Below are positions 19,901 to 30,706 of a stretch of 64,000 nt of DNA, piece after piece; the stretch's first letter is position 1, and every line of letters starts with the position of its first letter. The position numbers and the translations under genes are program-made. The stretch is from positions 1-64,000 of the forward strand of contig JAHQRK010000051.1 in the NCBI GenBank assembly GCA_019828595.1, read 5' to 3'. Source of the stretch: Aphanomyces cochlioides. Taxonomy: Eukaryota; Oomycota; Saprolegniomycetes; Saprolegniales; Verrucalvaceae. A model generated the notes under the pieces. That model had not been told where the DNA came from, did not search any database, and saw nothing but the letters and a program-made list of their open reading frames with translations.

Positions 19901-21104
19901 TTGACGTTGGCGTGAAAGTCGAATTGCTGATCCAGGTTGAACTGTCGGTACTCGCTGCGGGCAGTGTCAAGGGCTTGACGGGCGGTATTAACAATGGATG
20001 TCTCAACGAGTCCCATGTCGAATGCTCGGCGGGAAGTAAGCCACTTCATCTTGAGGCTGTTGAGTGTGTACTTCATCGAGTCAATGTACTGGCGATGACT
20101 GACTTGGAGACGCTTCTTCATTCTCTTCAACCAGCCGTACCACTTTGCGCCAAAGTTTTGAGTGTCGTCTGCGCGCATCTCGTCCAAAAGTTGATTGGCT
20201 TCGGCCTTGATCGCTGCGACTACTTGAGGGTTCTTTAAGAGCTCACGGGGGAGGCGCCAGTAACTTCGGTCGGGAGCTCGCTGCTCGCAGGAGAGGACCA
20301 CTTTGTGTTCCATGTGGTCGCCTGCAAAGCTGCTTGGGGAATAGCTTGAACGTGCGTACGTTTGAGCGACGATATCTTGGTCCACAAACAGGTAGTCGAG
20401 GCGGTTGCTTCGACCAGGGCCGCTGTAAACGCGCTCGTTGGGGTGGTGCATCCTCCACGCATCGATAACACCAAGTGCTGAAAGCCAGGCAATGCATTCC
20501 GCCTTACCAGCGTTGTGGTCTTGGCGAGGTCGAGTCGCGTCCAGATGCTCCTCCAGGGGTAAGTTGAAATCGCCTCCGACAAAGTGAATGCTGTCGTCTT
20601 CAAAGTCGCGAGGCAGATCGTCGAAAAACGGTGCTCGAGAGTGAGCGATAACCGGGGCATAGACGTTGTGAAAGTACACAGGAACGCCGTCCCACTGAGT
20701 TCGAACAACCATGTATCTTCCAGGTCGGTCATGGGTGGTCAAGTGTTGCAGGTCGAGGAATCCAGGCATGGATCCATGGAAATACGATGCCACACCGCAG
20801 CGCCGATTGTTGAGTGAGTCGACGCGATCAGTGCGGAGATCGTTGGTGAAGAGCTTGTATTTGCCAACGCCTACTTCGTTGTTGAGGTGGAGTTGGAAGG
20901 TTTCGAGATGTTTGATGTTATTGATTTTGGTTTCTTGAAAGAAAACGGCTTGGGTCGGAATTTGGAGTCGCCGCGCCACAAGATGTCCGTTGTCTTTCAG
21001 CCCATTGAGGTTGGCAGTGGTCAGTTGAGTATGGGGAACTTGGTGAAGAGACCGGCCGCGACCACCTTAGCCACGGAACGCGACAGACGTTGCGTTCGCA
21101 ACAT
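16951..21104 (-). pseudogene. Element A ORF2, A2 copy, one frameshift near the start
   Basis: One C is missing between 21026 and 21027, about 26 codons after the start at 21104. Downstream, 1342 residues are open from an internal Met at 20979, covering most of the endonuclease, the reverse transcriptase and the finger. A Tyr-to-Ser change sits in the VQLLYNTP segment of the reverse transcriptase. Starting at 20979 would lose the N-terminal catalytic Asn of the endonuclease. Confidence 0.9.
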
Positions 21105-22189
21105 CTCCCAGCATGAGTGTCTGAGTGTCGGGTTGGAACATCACTTGGTTGTCGAAGGTGGGGTCCAGGGAGCCAGCCTCATGGAATTCCAGGATCGTGG
21201 TCAAGACGTATCGCGACTTCTCGTCTTCGCCGGCATACAACGTTTCCATGATATTCCAAATCAAGAGGCCGAAGCTCGTGTCAAGCAATATGGCAGATAG
21301 CGATACGCCCGACAAACAGCGGGAGCCCAAATGAGAAGCCAGTGCAGTGACCGGGTACTTGGTAGAGGCCACGATCGCAGCATCACTGTTGTAGTACGTT
21401 GGAGCATGAATGGCCAAGAGAACTTCTGCCACAGCCAACACTTCTTCCAGGTCGCCGCGGTGGAGGGAAATCTCGTCGCCGTCAATGGTAGTATCGATGA
21501 AGTCGATGTTCTTGAATAGCTCGATGTTGCTGAAGATGGCTTGAACGTGCTCGCGGGTCATACGCACACCCCACGTCAATGAGTACAGCTGGGAGAACGG
21601 TTTGTCTCCACCCCAAGTCGCTCGAAGCCACCGATGGAGGAGGCGTTGTCTCACAAAGTACTCAAAGCATGCACGGTCTTCATCAAAAAGTCGGTGCAGT
21701 TGCAAGCCAAATTCAATCGGGGAACGCTCGAGATGGCTACACAGCATGTCGACGCGGCCGTCGTTGATGAGTTGGGCAAGGTTGAACGAGCTGTTGGTCA
21801 CTGCATCTTCGACTTGGGTTGAGAGATGCAATGGAACTTTGGCTGTCTTGGTGTCGAGGTCTTGTAGTTCGGCGAGAATTTCGTCAAGAGACATTTCTAT
21901 GCGCTTGGGAACGCCATCTTGGATCTTGGTGCCGCCGACAAATTGACCGGACGTAGGGAGGTGGGGAGGGTCATCCGAGACGTCCAGCTTGGGTACAATC
22001 GTTGAGATCTTGTAATCGCCAAACTGAGCAACGTGTTCCTCGGGGTTGACACACACACGTTCGTCGAGGGCTTCAAACATGTTGGGCGAAATCCAAGAGC
22101 GGCCATGCTCGGGGGAATCCACTTGCTGTTGCGTCTTCTTGCGCTTGCCTCTCGACGCCTTGACGCCAGTCCACTGCGGAGGGTTGGCT
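21067..22189 (-). pseudogene. Element A ORF1 C-terminal fragment (A2)
   Basis: About 374 codons remain open to the truncation point (first Met at 22122), corresponding to ORF1 residues ~640-1013. The disordered repeat region and the putative RNA-binding region are missing. Confidence 0.88.
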
Positions 22190-22190
22190 A

Positions 22191-22263
22191 GGTCGTATAG
22201 CTCAGTCGGTAGAGCATGGTGCTAATAACGCCAGGGTCCTGGGTTCGAGCCCCAGTATGACCA
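22191..22263 (+). tRNA. trnI(aau): tRNA-Ile (anticodon AAU), copy 2
   Basis: Sequence identical to copy 1. It is preceded by the truncated 5' end of A2 rather than by native flank. Confidence 0.97.
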
Positions 22264-23261
22264 ACGTTTTTTCCCTTTCTCCGATTTCGTCCTCTCCTCC
22301 CAACATTCTTGCCTTTCCTTAGGATTCCTCCTGTATTCTTCTCAGCTCTTACTAGTCACCTCATGCCACGTCCAGCACGAAAAGATGTGCTCACCTCTAC
22401 GCACATATGGATAAGACATTCCTTGAATCTCTCTTTCACGGACTGTGGTCCATCTGCAGTGTCCATCTATACTCTTGACAAGACAAATGCAGTCTTGTTT
22501 TTGTTCTGTTGAGTCTCTTCGCGAGGCTTGCTCCAAACGCTCGTGTGTTTACAATGGTTGACACATCGAGATACGCCGACATGTCTTGATGTAGTCATGC
22601 AATCGTTTGCAATGATCTCTGAGTCTGTGAATTTCATTTGAATCACCTCAACGTGGCAGCCAAGGCATGCATCCAAAATACATGTAAATAGGAATCTACA
22701 CGGATAAACAAAACGAAGCATCTCGAATGGGATCGACAATCTTTTCAAGATCGTGTAGCTTTGCCTTCACAAAGCTCTGTCCTGGCTTGTTGGCGTTATA
22801 TGAATGAGCCACTTGACAGTGGTCGACAACGACGATGAACTTTTCTCCATACTGAAGCAAAGTATTTGAGTTTTGATAAGAAATTTGACCCGCCGAATAT
22901 GAATTTCATGAGGATTTGCATGCAATAAGAAATAACTTGGAAAACATTATAGCCTTTGAGAAACATGACTTTAAAGACGAAAATGTAGGTCAAAACTCTC
23001 TGCTAATAATAACGTTTATAATTAAATAGTATGCGTGTAAAAGGATATGGACAGAGGACACGAGGAATGAAGCTTGGGACTGTCGAGGGCTGACGACGAG
23101 CGGATGCCAAATTGAATTGCGTAGGTTTTGTTTTGTTGGGAGAGTGGATGGTGTGTGGGATATGTTGTAGGTTTCTTTTGTGTGTGGAAAAAAAGTGTGT
23201 GTGTCAATGTGTTTGAGAACGTGTGTTGTGTGATGTGGTGTGTATGGGAATAAGTATAATA
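22264..23261. repeat. Intergenic tRNA spacer S2 (998 bp)
   Basis: Near-identical to S1. It carries the CTCCTCCC variant shared with S5, S7 and S8, and a private G-to-A change near 22553. Confidence 0.85.
22267..22272 (+). terminator. Pol III T6 terminator of tRNA copy 2
   Basis: Six T in a row four bases after the tRNA. The following C/T tract is slightly shorter than in copy 1. Confidence 0.9.
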
Positions 23262-23275
23262 GGTCGTATAGCTCA
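23262..23275 (+). repeat. tRNA-Ile 5' remnant (left target duplication of B2)
   Basis: The 14-bp target in native spacer context, followed by the B2 3' end. Confidence 0.93.
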
Positions 23276-24966
23276 ATGACAATCGGGGTATATTTGACCT
23301 TTAACCCCTATAAATATTTGCCTAGACGACCCAATGGGGAACAAGGACTACTAAGTTCTACTCGAAAGCCACTTGAATCGTTGCGTGAGTTCGATTGAGC
23401 TCTTGCATTGTCTTGAAATCTTGAGACTTCTTTACACAAGTGTCGCTCGCAAGTTCTTCTCCCAAAACCAAGTGTAGTTGGTATGAGACTTGAGTTTTTC
23501 GACTATCTCGGAGACTTGCATTGCTTCATCACTGTCCATTGTAGGATCACGGAGCATTCGTCTGATATTTGCGGTCCACGAAACAAGAGATACTTCCTTG
23601 ACCGCCTGGATGTATGGCACTGTTTTGCCTTCAAACTTGGTTCGATTGCGATGAATCCAAAAGTCCCGTAGCAAAGATGAAACGAGAAGGACCCACAAAC
23701 GACGAATCACTGAAAAATGAGACACCCATTCTTCAGAAACCGCGAATTCGTCGAGGTTGATAATCGTATTCCATGTAAATGGAATACCAAACGGCCGCCA
23801 CGCTGCTTGATGCCAATTCCACACAGGCTTGACAAACTTGCAGTCGAACAGGATGTGTTGTATCGTTTCGACGGCTGAGCAACCAGGAAAGGAGCATTCG
23901 ATAATGCTAGGGTTGGTGTCTTGAAGGAAAAAGAAGCGAGAGTTGACGGGTAGCATCCGAAACAAGATTCGCCACCACACATCGGCTTGAACAGGAGTTG
24001 GATATCGCATCAAAGGTTTCACAGTCTTGTTCATGTATTTCTTGATCGCCAAATCATTGTTTCTTGAATCGCTCGACAAGGGGTGCTGTTTGGTGAGTAG
24101 TGGCGCGCAAAAGCAAATCGATCGGATGTACTTGCGCGGCCATTGTTGAAAAGGAACAAAGACATTCTTCCAAACTTGTCCGACGGGGATTTGAACTTCA
24201 TGATTGGGAGGCACAGCTTCCACGAGAGGGATACCCAGTACTTGCCATACAGTGGTCGCAATGAGTGAAAGCAGGGAATACAAATGGCGAAACACGCGTG
24301 GAAAATCATCGCCAGGGAACCGCCAAACGTAAGGCTCCATTTGCAACTTGAATTCTTCATAGGAGGGCCACACGCGTTGTGTGGTGACGAAATCGTCCAA
24401 GCAATGCAAGCCTTCTTGGGCGAGGAACTTGTAGAAGGGACGATGATGTTTGAGGGCGACAGCAAGCGAGGTTGGTCCATTGGAACCAGGAACCAAAAAC
24501 AGCGGATGAATTTGCAGCCAAACAGACATGGTAGGGAGCTGAGATTGTGTCGGCGTTTCAGGACATTTGCGCGTAAGGGGGATACGATGCCAGTTGGCCC
24601 AGATTTTCCGCCACAACAAAGGGAGTACTTCAAGTCGCATGTGATTTGTGTTGTGGTTGGGATGATACATGAGGCAGTCCCACGACGAGTATCTTGCGAA
24701 CGGCTCCATGCACCTTCGAAAGAGCTGCTTCGGGAGAACAGACCATAACGATGGTTCTTCGTTGTCGGTCTGAACAAGGAATTGAAGTCGCTGAACACGT
24801 TGAGCACGAATTCTTGACGCAATATGCGGAATCCTGAGACCCAGGCTGGGATGATACGCCACGCCAGAGTTGATCAAGGACATGTGCTTGTCTTCCTTGT
24901 GTCGCTTTCTTGTCAAGATGAACTTGTACACCATGGACTGCCACTTGGCGACCGAGTTTTCAGGGA
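23276..24966 (-). mobile_element. Element B copy B2 (1691 bp)
   Basis: Same ends as B1. It carries a T-for-C change near the 5' end (GAGTTTTCAGG), shared with B5 and B7. Those copies also follow the 5.4-kb A type, which marks a block duplicated together. Confidence 0.92.
23432..24964 (-). pseudogene. Element B ORF2 C-terminal fragment (B2)
   Basis: Open 500-residue frame from Met 24934, protein identical to B1 from that Met. The CCHC finger is intact. Confidence 0.87.
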
Positions 24967-24980
24967 GGTCGTATAGCTCA
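24967..24980 (+). repeat. tRNA-Ile 5' remnant between B2 and A3
   Basis: 14-bp target copy, followed by the A3 3' end. Confidence 0.93.
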
Positions 24981-27914
24981 CTGCAATGGGGAGGTATATT
25001 AATAGACTTTCAATATCTACTAATACTAATATTGCCTACTAACGGCTCATCCCACTTCCAAATGCTTCAGCAGATTTTCTACTTTGGGCTTTGGAGTACA
25101 GCGATTTTTGACTTGTTGAATAAATACTTGGGGCTTGTTAATTTGGGGCTGAAGGTTGGAGCGCGAGCAAAGTCGGGTACTTGGCTACCAGTGGGCGATA
25201 GACAGGTTGTCTATGCAAAGTATTGATTGCTGATATTGCTTCCACTCGTTGAGGGCTGTCAACTTCTTGGAGGCGAAGCCATCTGCGGATCGATGCATGC
25301 CATCGGATGAAGCTGACTTCTTGCCAAATTTCTGGCGGAGGCGGCTTCTTCGATTCGAACTTGGCGGCGTTGTGCGTTGTCCAAATATAGTGAAGGTTGG
25401 AAGCACACAGAAGAGCCCAGAGCACAAACAGTATGTCTTGAAGCTGGCTACCGCGTTCGTTGACTTGAAAGCGGTCGATGTTGGTGATGGCAGTCCAATC
25501 GAAATTGACACCGAAGCATCGCCAAGCGGTCGCGTGAAAACGCCAAAGGGGATACACGCGAGAGCAGGTGTGGAAGGCGTGGTGTTGGTTCTCCGGTGCG
25601 TCGCAATTGGTATAGACACAGCAAATTACGTCTGGCTGCTGAGGTTGCAAGTAGAACAAGCGCGAGTTGACAGGCAGCATGTTGAACAACAGTCGAAACC
25701 AAACGTCGCCATGGAGGGGAGGCGGCCAACGGCATGTTTTGCGGATGAGTCGCACGTAGGTCGCAATATCTTGTTGCTCGACGCGGGACGATGTCGCCAC
25801 TGGGTGCGGTTTTCCATCCGAAGGGGCGTGATGCGCCAAACGTGATACGAGTCGCTTGGGCCAACGCTCGAAGGATAGCAATTGATCTTTGAAAAGTGCC
25901 TTGAAAGGGTGACTTGTTGTATCGATATCGGTCAAAGCAGTTCCAGTTCGAACGCCAGACGTGCGGAGGACTTGGTCGAATATCTTGGTGAGGTGGCTAT
26001 AAACTTGACCAGCACGTTCGGGTGCTGCAAATCCCATCGCGCCGTTCGCTTGTAACGTCACTTGTGCCGCACGGTTGTTGGATGACAGTCGATCAATAAA
26101 CGCAGCTCTTGTAGGCCATGTCCCTTGCCGTGTCAAGAAGTCTTTGAGGCAGTGGAAACCGTTTTGAGACGCATGTCTACACCATCGACGACACAGAGCA
26201 GTCTTCACGACATTTGATGTAGCACCCGCAGGACCAACTTGCAGAGCGGGGTAGGATGTCAGCCACACGGGGAGGTTCAAAAGTTCTTCGAGGCTTGGTG
26301 GCGAAGCGGTTCGCTTGGCCATAGGTGTGGCGGCCCATTGATGCCAAATGTCGTGCCAAAGAGGATGCAGCTCCCACAAAAACAACCACTTGGAGCTGTG
26401 GTTGGGGAAGTACGTGAGAAAGTCGAACGGGTGGGTGTCGCGATACAGCTTGTTCATGACACGGGAAAATTGTCTCTTGACAAGCAACTTCCATGGGGCA
26501 AATGTGTTGGGTGAATTGGGCTGCATCAAGAGTTGGAGCCGCAGCAGTCGCTGAGTCCGAAGCTTCGAAGCCACATGCGGAATACCGAGGCCGAGTTTTT
26601 GATCGAACTGCCACTTGCGGCAAATAGTTGAGCGATGATGGTCGGTGATTTGCGTCTTCCGACCAAGGATGTACTTGTTGACCATTCTTTGCCAAACGGC
26701 AACCATCGTTGGAGGCACATACACTGCAGCCGTGACATGCCATAACAACGACAACAACATGGTCGATACGATGAGTTTGCGGCCTTGGATGGTTCGCGCA
26801 CGACTTCCCCACGTTTGAAACGCAGCCAGAAACTTGTCGTTCAGTTGCTGGACTTGAAAATCGCGCGGCAGTCGGTGGCCAAAGAGAATACCAAGGTATT
26901 TCACTGGCTTCTCGCTCGGCAAGACGTTCAAGAGGCCACCATCGTCGATGTCTTCGATATCGAGATTGTTGTTGAGCGCCAAAGTCATGCACTTGGCAAC
27001 GTTGAGACGAGCTCCAGACACAGAGCAAAAGTCTTCGACAATTGCCATTTGCTCGACCGCCGCTTGGAGGGATGACGAGAGTAGAGTCGTGTCGTCGGCA
27101 AAGTAGATGCTCGTCAGTGAGTCTCCATTTGGAAGGGGAATACCAAAATCAGGAGATCCGCGTAGCATTTCGCCGAGTGGCTCGAGGTAAAGTACGAAGA
27201 GCATGCACGATAGGGGGCAACCTTGCTTGACTCCGCGGGTAGGCCGTATGGTAGGGCCAAGACCGTCGTTGAAAATGATCTGGACCAGAGGCGTATTGTA
27301 AAGCAACTGAACCCAAGACACAAATGTGGGACCGATGTTCATCTCCTTGAGTACGTCGAAGAGAAAGCCTTGGTCAACCATATCGTATGCCTTGGAAAAG
27401 TCGAGAAACGTCGCGTAGTAGTCGTGGTCTTCATTGGTACAGAAAGTCTGCAATGCTTGTACCAGCATCACGTGGTCGTGCAAGCGACGGCCAGGGACAA
27501 AACCAGCTTGGCTTGGGTGAGCGAGGTATGGGGCAACTTGTGCAAGACGGTAGGCCAGCGCCCGCGATAGAATCTTGACTTCAACCGACATGAGAGTAAT
27601 CGGCCGATAGTTGCCAGGGTCGCCTCTGTCTCCAGCCTTGAACAAGAGCGCCACTGCACTTCGGCGTTGTTGGAGCAGGAGGTGACCGTGATGGGTGAGT
27701 TGGTAGTTGAACACCTTGAGCAGGATTTGGGCGAATACGTCCGGGGAGACTTGAAAGAAAGCTGCAGGCCAGCCGTCTGAACCAGGAGACTTGTTCGGGT
27801 TCATAGACTTGAGCGCGCCGCACAGGTCTTCCGCCGTGAGAGGACTTTCCAGAGCGTCGCGCTGTTCTTGAGTGAGACGTCGAGTAATGGCTCGAATGAT
27901 AGCTCGGCGACGGA
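24981..27914 (-). mobile_element. Element A copy A3, 5'-truncated in ORF2 (2.93 kb)
   Basis: Truncated at about ORF2 residue 460, between the endonuclease and the reverse transcriptase. It abuts the intact tRNA at 27915. The breakpoint is shared with A4. Confidence 0.92.
25138..27912 (-). pseudogene. Element A ORF2 fragment with RT and finger, no endonuclease (A3)
   Basis: About 924 codons are open to the truncation (888 from the first Met at 27804). The reverse transcriptase motifs and finger are present and the endonuclease is absent. It differs from A4 by KK versus KE near residue 1316 and by a private Phe-to-Tyr change near the C-terminus in an overlapping frame only. Confidence 0.88.
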
Positions 27915-27987
27915 GGTCGTATAGCTCAGTCGGTAGAGCATGGTGCTAATAACGCCAGGGTCCTGGGTTCGAGCCCCAGTATGACCA
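27915..27987 (+). tRNA. trnI(aau): tRNA-Ile (anticodon AAU), copy 3
   Basis: Identical to copy 1, directly after the A3 truncation point (CGACGG then AGGTCG). Confidence 0.97.
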
Positions 27988-28987
27988 ACGTTTTTTCCCC
28001 TTTTCTCCGATTTCGTCCTCTCCTCTCAACATTCTTGCCTTTCCTTAGGATTCCTCCTGTATTCTTCTCAGCTCTTACTAGTCACCTCATGCCACGTCCA
28101 GCACGAAAAGATGTGCTCACCTCTACGCACATATGGATAAGACATTCCTTGAATCTCTCTTTCACGGACTGTGGTCCATCTGCAGTGTCCATCTATACTC
28201 TTGACAAGACAAATGCAGTCTTGTTTTTGTTCTGTTGAGTCTCTTCGCGAGGCTTGCTCCAAACGCTCGTGTGTTTACGATGGTTGACACATCGAGATAC
28301 GCCGACATGTCTTGATGTAGTCATGCAATCGTTTGCAATGATCTCTGAGTCTGTGAATTTCATTTGAATCACCTCAACGTGGCAGCCAAGGCATGCATCC
28401 AAAATACATGTAAATAGGAATCTACACGGATAAACAAAACGAAGCATCTCGAATGGGATCGACAATCTTTTCAAGATCGTGTAGCTTTGCCTTCACAAAG
28501 CTCTGTCCTGGCTTGTTGGCGTTATATGAATGAGCCACTTGACAGTGGTCGACAACGACGATGAACTTTTCTCCATACTGAAGCAAAGTATTTGAGTTTT
28601 GATAAGAAATTTGACCCGCCGAATATGAATTTCATGAGGATTTGCATGCAATAAGAAATAACTTGGAAAACATTATAGCCTTTGAGAAACATGACTTTAA
28701 AGACGAAAATGTAGGTCAAAACTCTCTGCTAATAATAACGTTTATAATTAAATAGTATGCGTGTAAAAGGATATGGACAGAGGACACGAGGAATGAAGCT
28801 TGGGACTGTCGAGGGCTGACGACGAGCGGATGCCAAATTGAATTGCGTAGGTTTTGTTTTGTTGGGAGAGTGGATGGTGTGTGGGATATGTTGTAGGTTT
28901 CTTTTGTGTGTGGAAAAAAAGTGTGTGTGTCAATGTGTTTGAGAACGTGTGTTGTGTGATGTGGTGTGTATGGGAATAAGTATAATA
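27988..28987. repeat. Intergenic tRNA spacer S3 (1000 bp)
   Basis: Same organisation as S1, with the CTCCTCTC variant shared with S1, S4 and S6. No gene seen. Confidence 0.85.
27991..27996 (+). terminator. Pol III T6 terminator of tRNA copy 3
   Basis: Six T in a row four bases after the tRNA. Confidence 0.9.
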
Positions 28988-29001
28988 GGTCGTATAGCTC
29001 A
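28988..29001 (+). repeat. tRNA-Ile 5' remnant (left target duplication of B3)
   Basis: 14-bp target in spacer context, followed by the B3 3' end. Confidence 0.93.
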
Positions 29002-30692
29002 ATGACAATCGGGGTATATTTGACCTTTAACCCCTATAAATATTTGCCTAGACGACCCAATGGGGAACAAGGACTACTAAGTTCTACTCGAAAGCCACTT
29101 GAATCGTTGCGTGAGTTCGATTGAGCTCTTGCATTGTCTTGAAATCTTGAGACTTCTTTACACAAGTGTCGCTCGCAAGTTCTTCTCCCAAAACCAAGTG
29201 TAGTTGGTATGAGACTTGAGTTTTTCGACTATCTCGGAGACTTGCATTGCTTCATCACTGTCCATTGTAGGATCACGGAGCATTCGTCTGATATTTGCGG
29301 TCCACGAAACAAGAGATACTTCCTTGACCGCCTGGATGTATGGCACTGTTTTGCCTTCAAACTTGGTTCGATTGCGATGAATCCAAAAGTCCCGTAGCAA
29401 AGATGAAACGAGAAGGACCCACAAACGACGAATCACTGAAAAATGAGACACCCATTCTTCAGAAACCGCGAATTCGTCGAGGTTGATAATCGTATTCCAT
29501 GTAAATGGAATACCAAACGGCCGCCACGCTGCTTGATGCCAATTCCACACAGGCTTGACAAACTTGCAGTCGAACAGGATGTGTTGTATCGTTTCGACGG
29601 CTGAGCAACCAGGAAAGGAGCATTCGATAATGCTAGGGTTGGTGTCTTGAAGGAAAAAGAAGCGAGAGTTGACGGGTAGCATCCGAAACAAGATTCGCCA
29701 CCACACATCGGCTTGAACAGGAGTTGGATATCGCATCAAAGGTTTCACAGTCTTGTTCATGTATTTCTTGATCGCCAAATCATTGTTTCTTGAATCGCTC
29801 GACAAGGGGTGCTGTTTGGTGAGTAGTGGCGCGCAAAAGCAAATCGATCGGATGTACTTGCGCGGCCATTGTTGAAAAGGAACAAAGACATTCTTCCAAA
29901 CTTGTCCGACGGGGATTTGAACTTCATGATTGGGAGGCACAGCTTCCACGAGAGGGATACCCAGTACTTGCCATACAGTGGTCGCAATGAGTGAAAGCAG
30001 GGAATACAAATGGCGAAACACGCGTGGAAAATCATCGCCAGGGAACCGCCAAACGTAAGGCTCCATTTGCAACTTGAATTCTTCATAGGAGGGCCACACG
30101 CGTTGTGTGGTGACGAAATCGTCCAAGCAATGCAAGCCTTCTTGGGCGAGGAACTTGTAGAAGGGACGATGATGTTTGAGGGCGACAGCAAGCGAGGTTG
30201 GTCCATTGGAACCAGGAACCAAAAACAGCGGATGAATTTGCAGCCAAACAGACATGGTAGGGAGCTGAGATTGTGTCGGCGTTTCAGGACATTTGCGCGT
30301 AAGGGGGATACGATGCCAGTTGGCCCAGATTTTCCGCCACAACAAAGGGAGTACTTCAAGTCGCATGTGATTTGTGTTGTGGTTGGGATGATACATGAGG
30401 CAGTCCCACGACGAGTATCTTGCGAACGGCTCCATGCACCTTCGAAAGAGCTGCTTCGGGAGAACAGACCATAACGATGGTTCTTCGTTGTCGGTCTGAA
30501 CAAGGAATTGAAGTCGCTGAACACGTTGAGCACGAATTCTTGACGCAATATGCGGAATCCTGAGACCCAGGCTGGGATGATACGCCACGCCAGAGTTGAT
30601 CAAGGACATGTGCTTGTCTTCCTTGTGTCGCTTTCTTGTCAAGATGAACTTGTACACCATGGACTGCCACTTGGCGACCGAGTCTTCAGGGA
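29002..30692 (-). mobile_element. Element B copy B3 (1691 bp)
   Basis: Same ends and length as B1, with the GAGTCTTCAGG variant near the 5' end. Confidence 0.92.
29158..30690 (-). pseudogene. Element B ORF2 C-terminal fragment (B3)
   Basis: Open from Met 30660 for 500 residues, same protein as B1. Confidence 0.87.
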
Positions 30693-30706
30693 GGTCGTAT
30701 AGCTCA
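30693..30706 (+). repeat. tRNA-Ile 5' remnant between B3 and A4
   Basis: 14-bp target copy, followed by the A4 3' end. Confidence 0.93.

Larger units (their letters stand above)
16794..22190 (-). mobile_element. Element A copy A2, 5'-truncated in ORF1 (5.4 kb)
   Basis: The 3' end is identical to A1. The 5' end stops inside ORF1 at about residue 640 and abuts an intact tRNA at 22191. The base A at 22190 may belong to the target duplication. The same truncation occurs in A5 and A7. Confidence 0.92.
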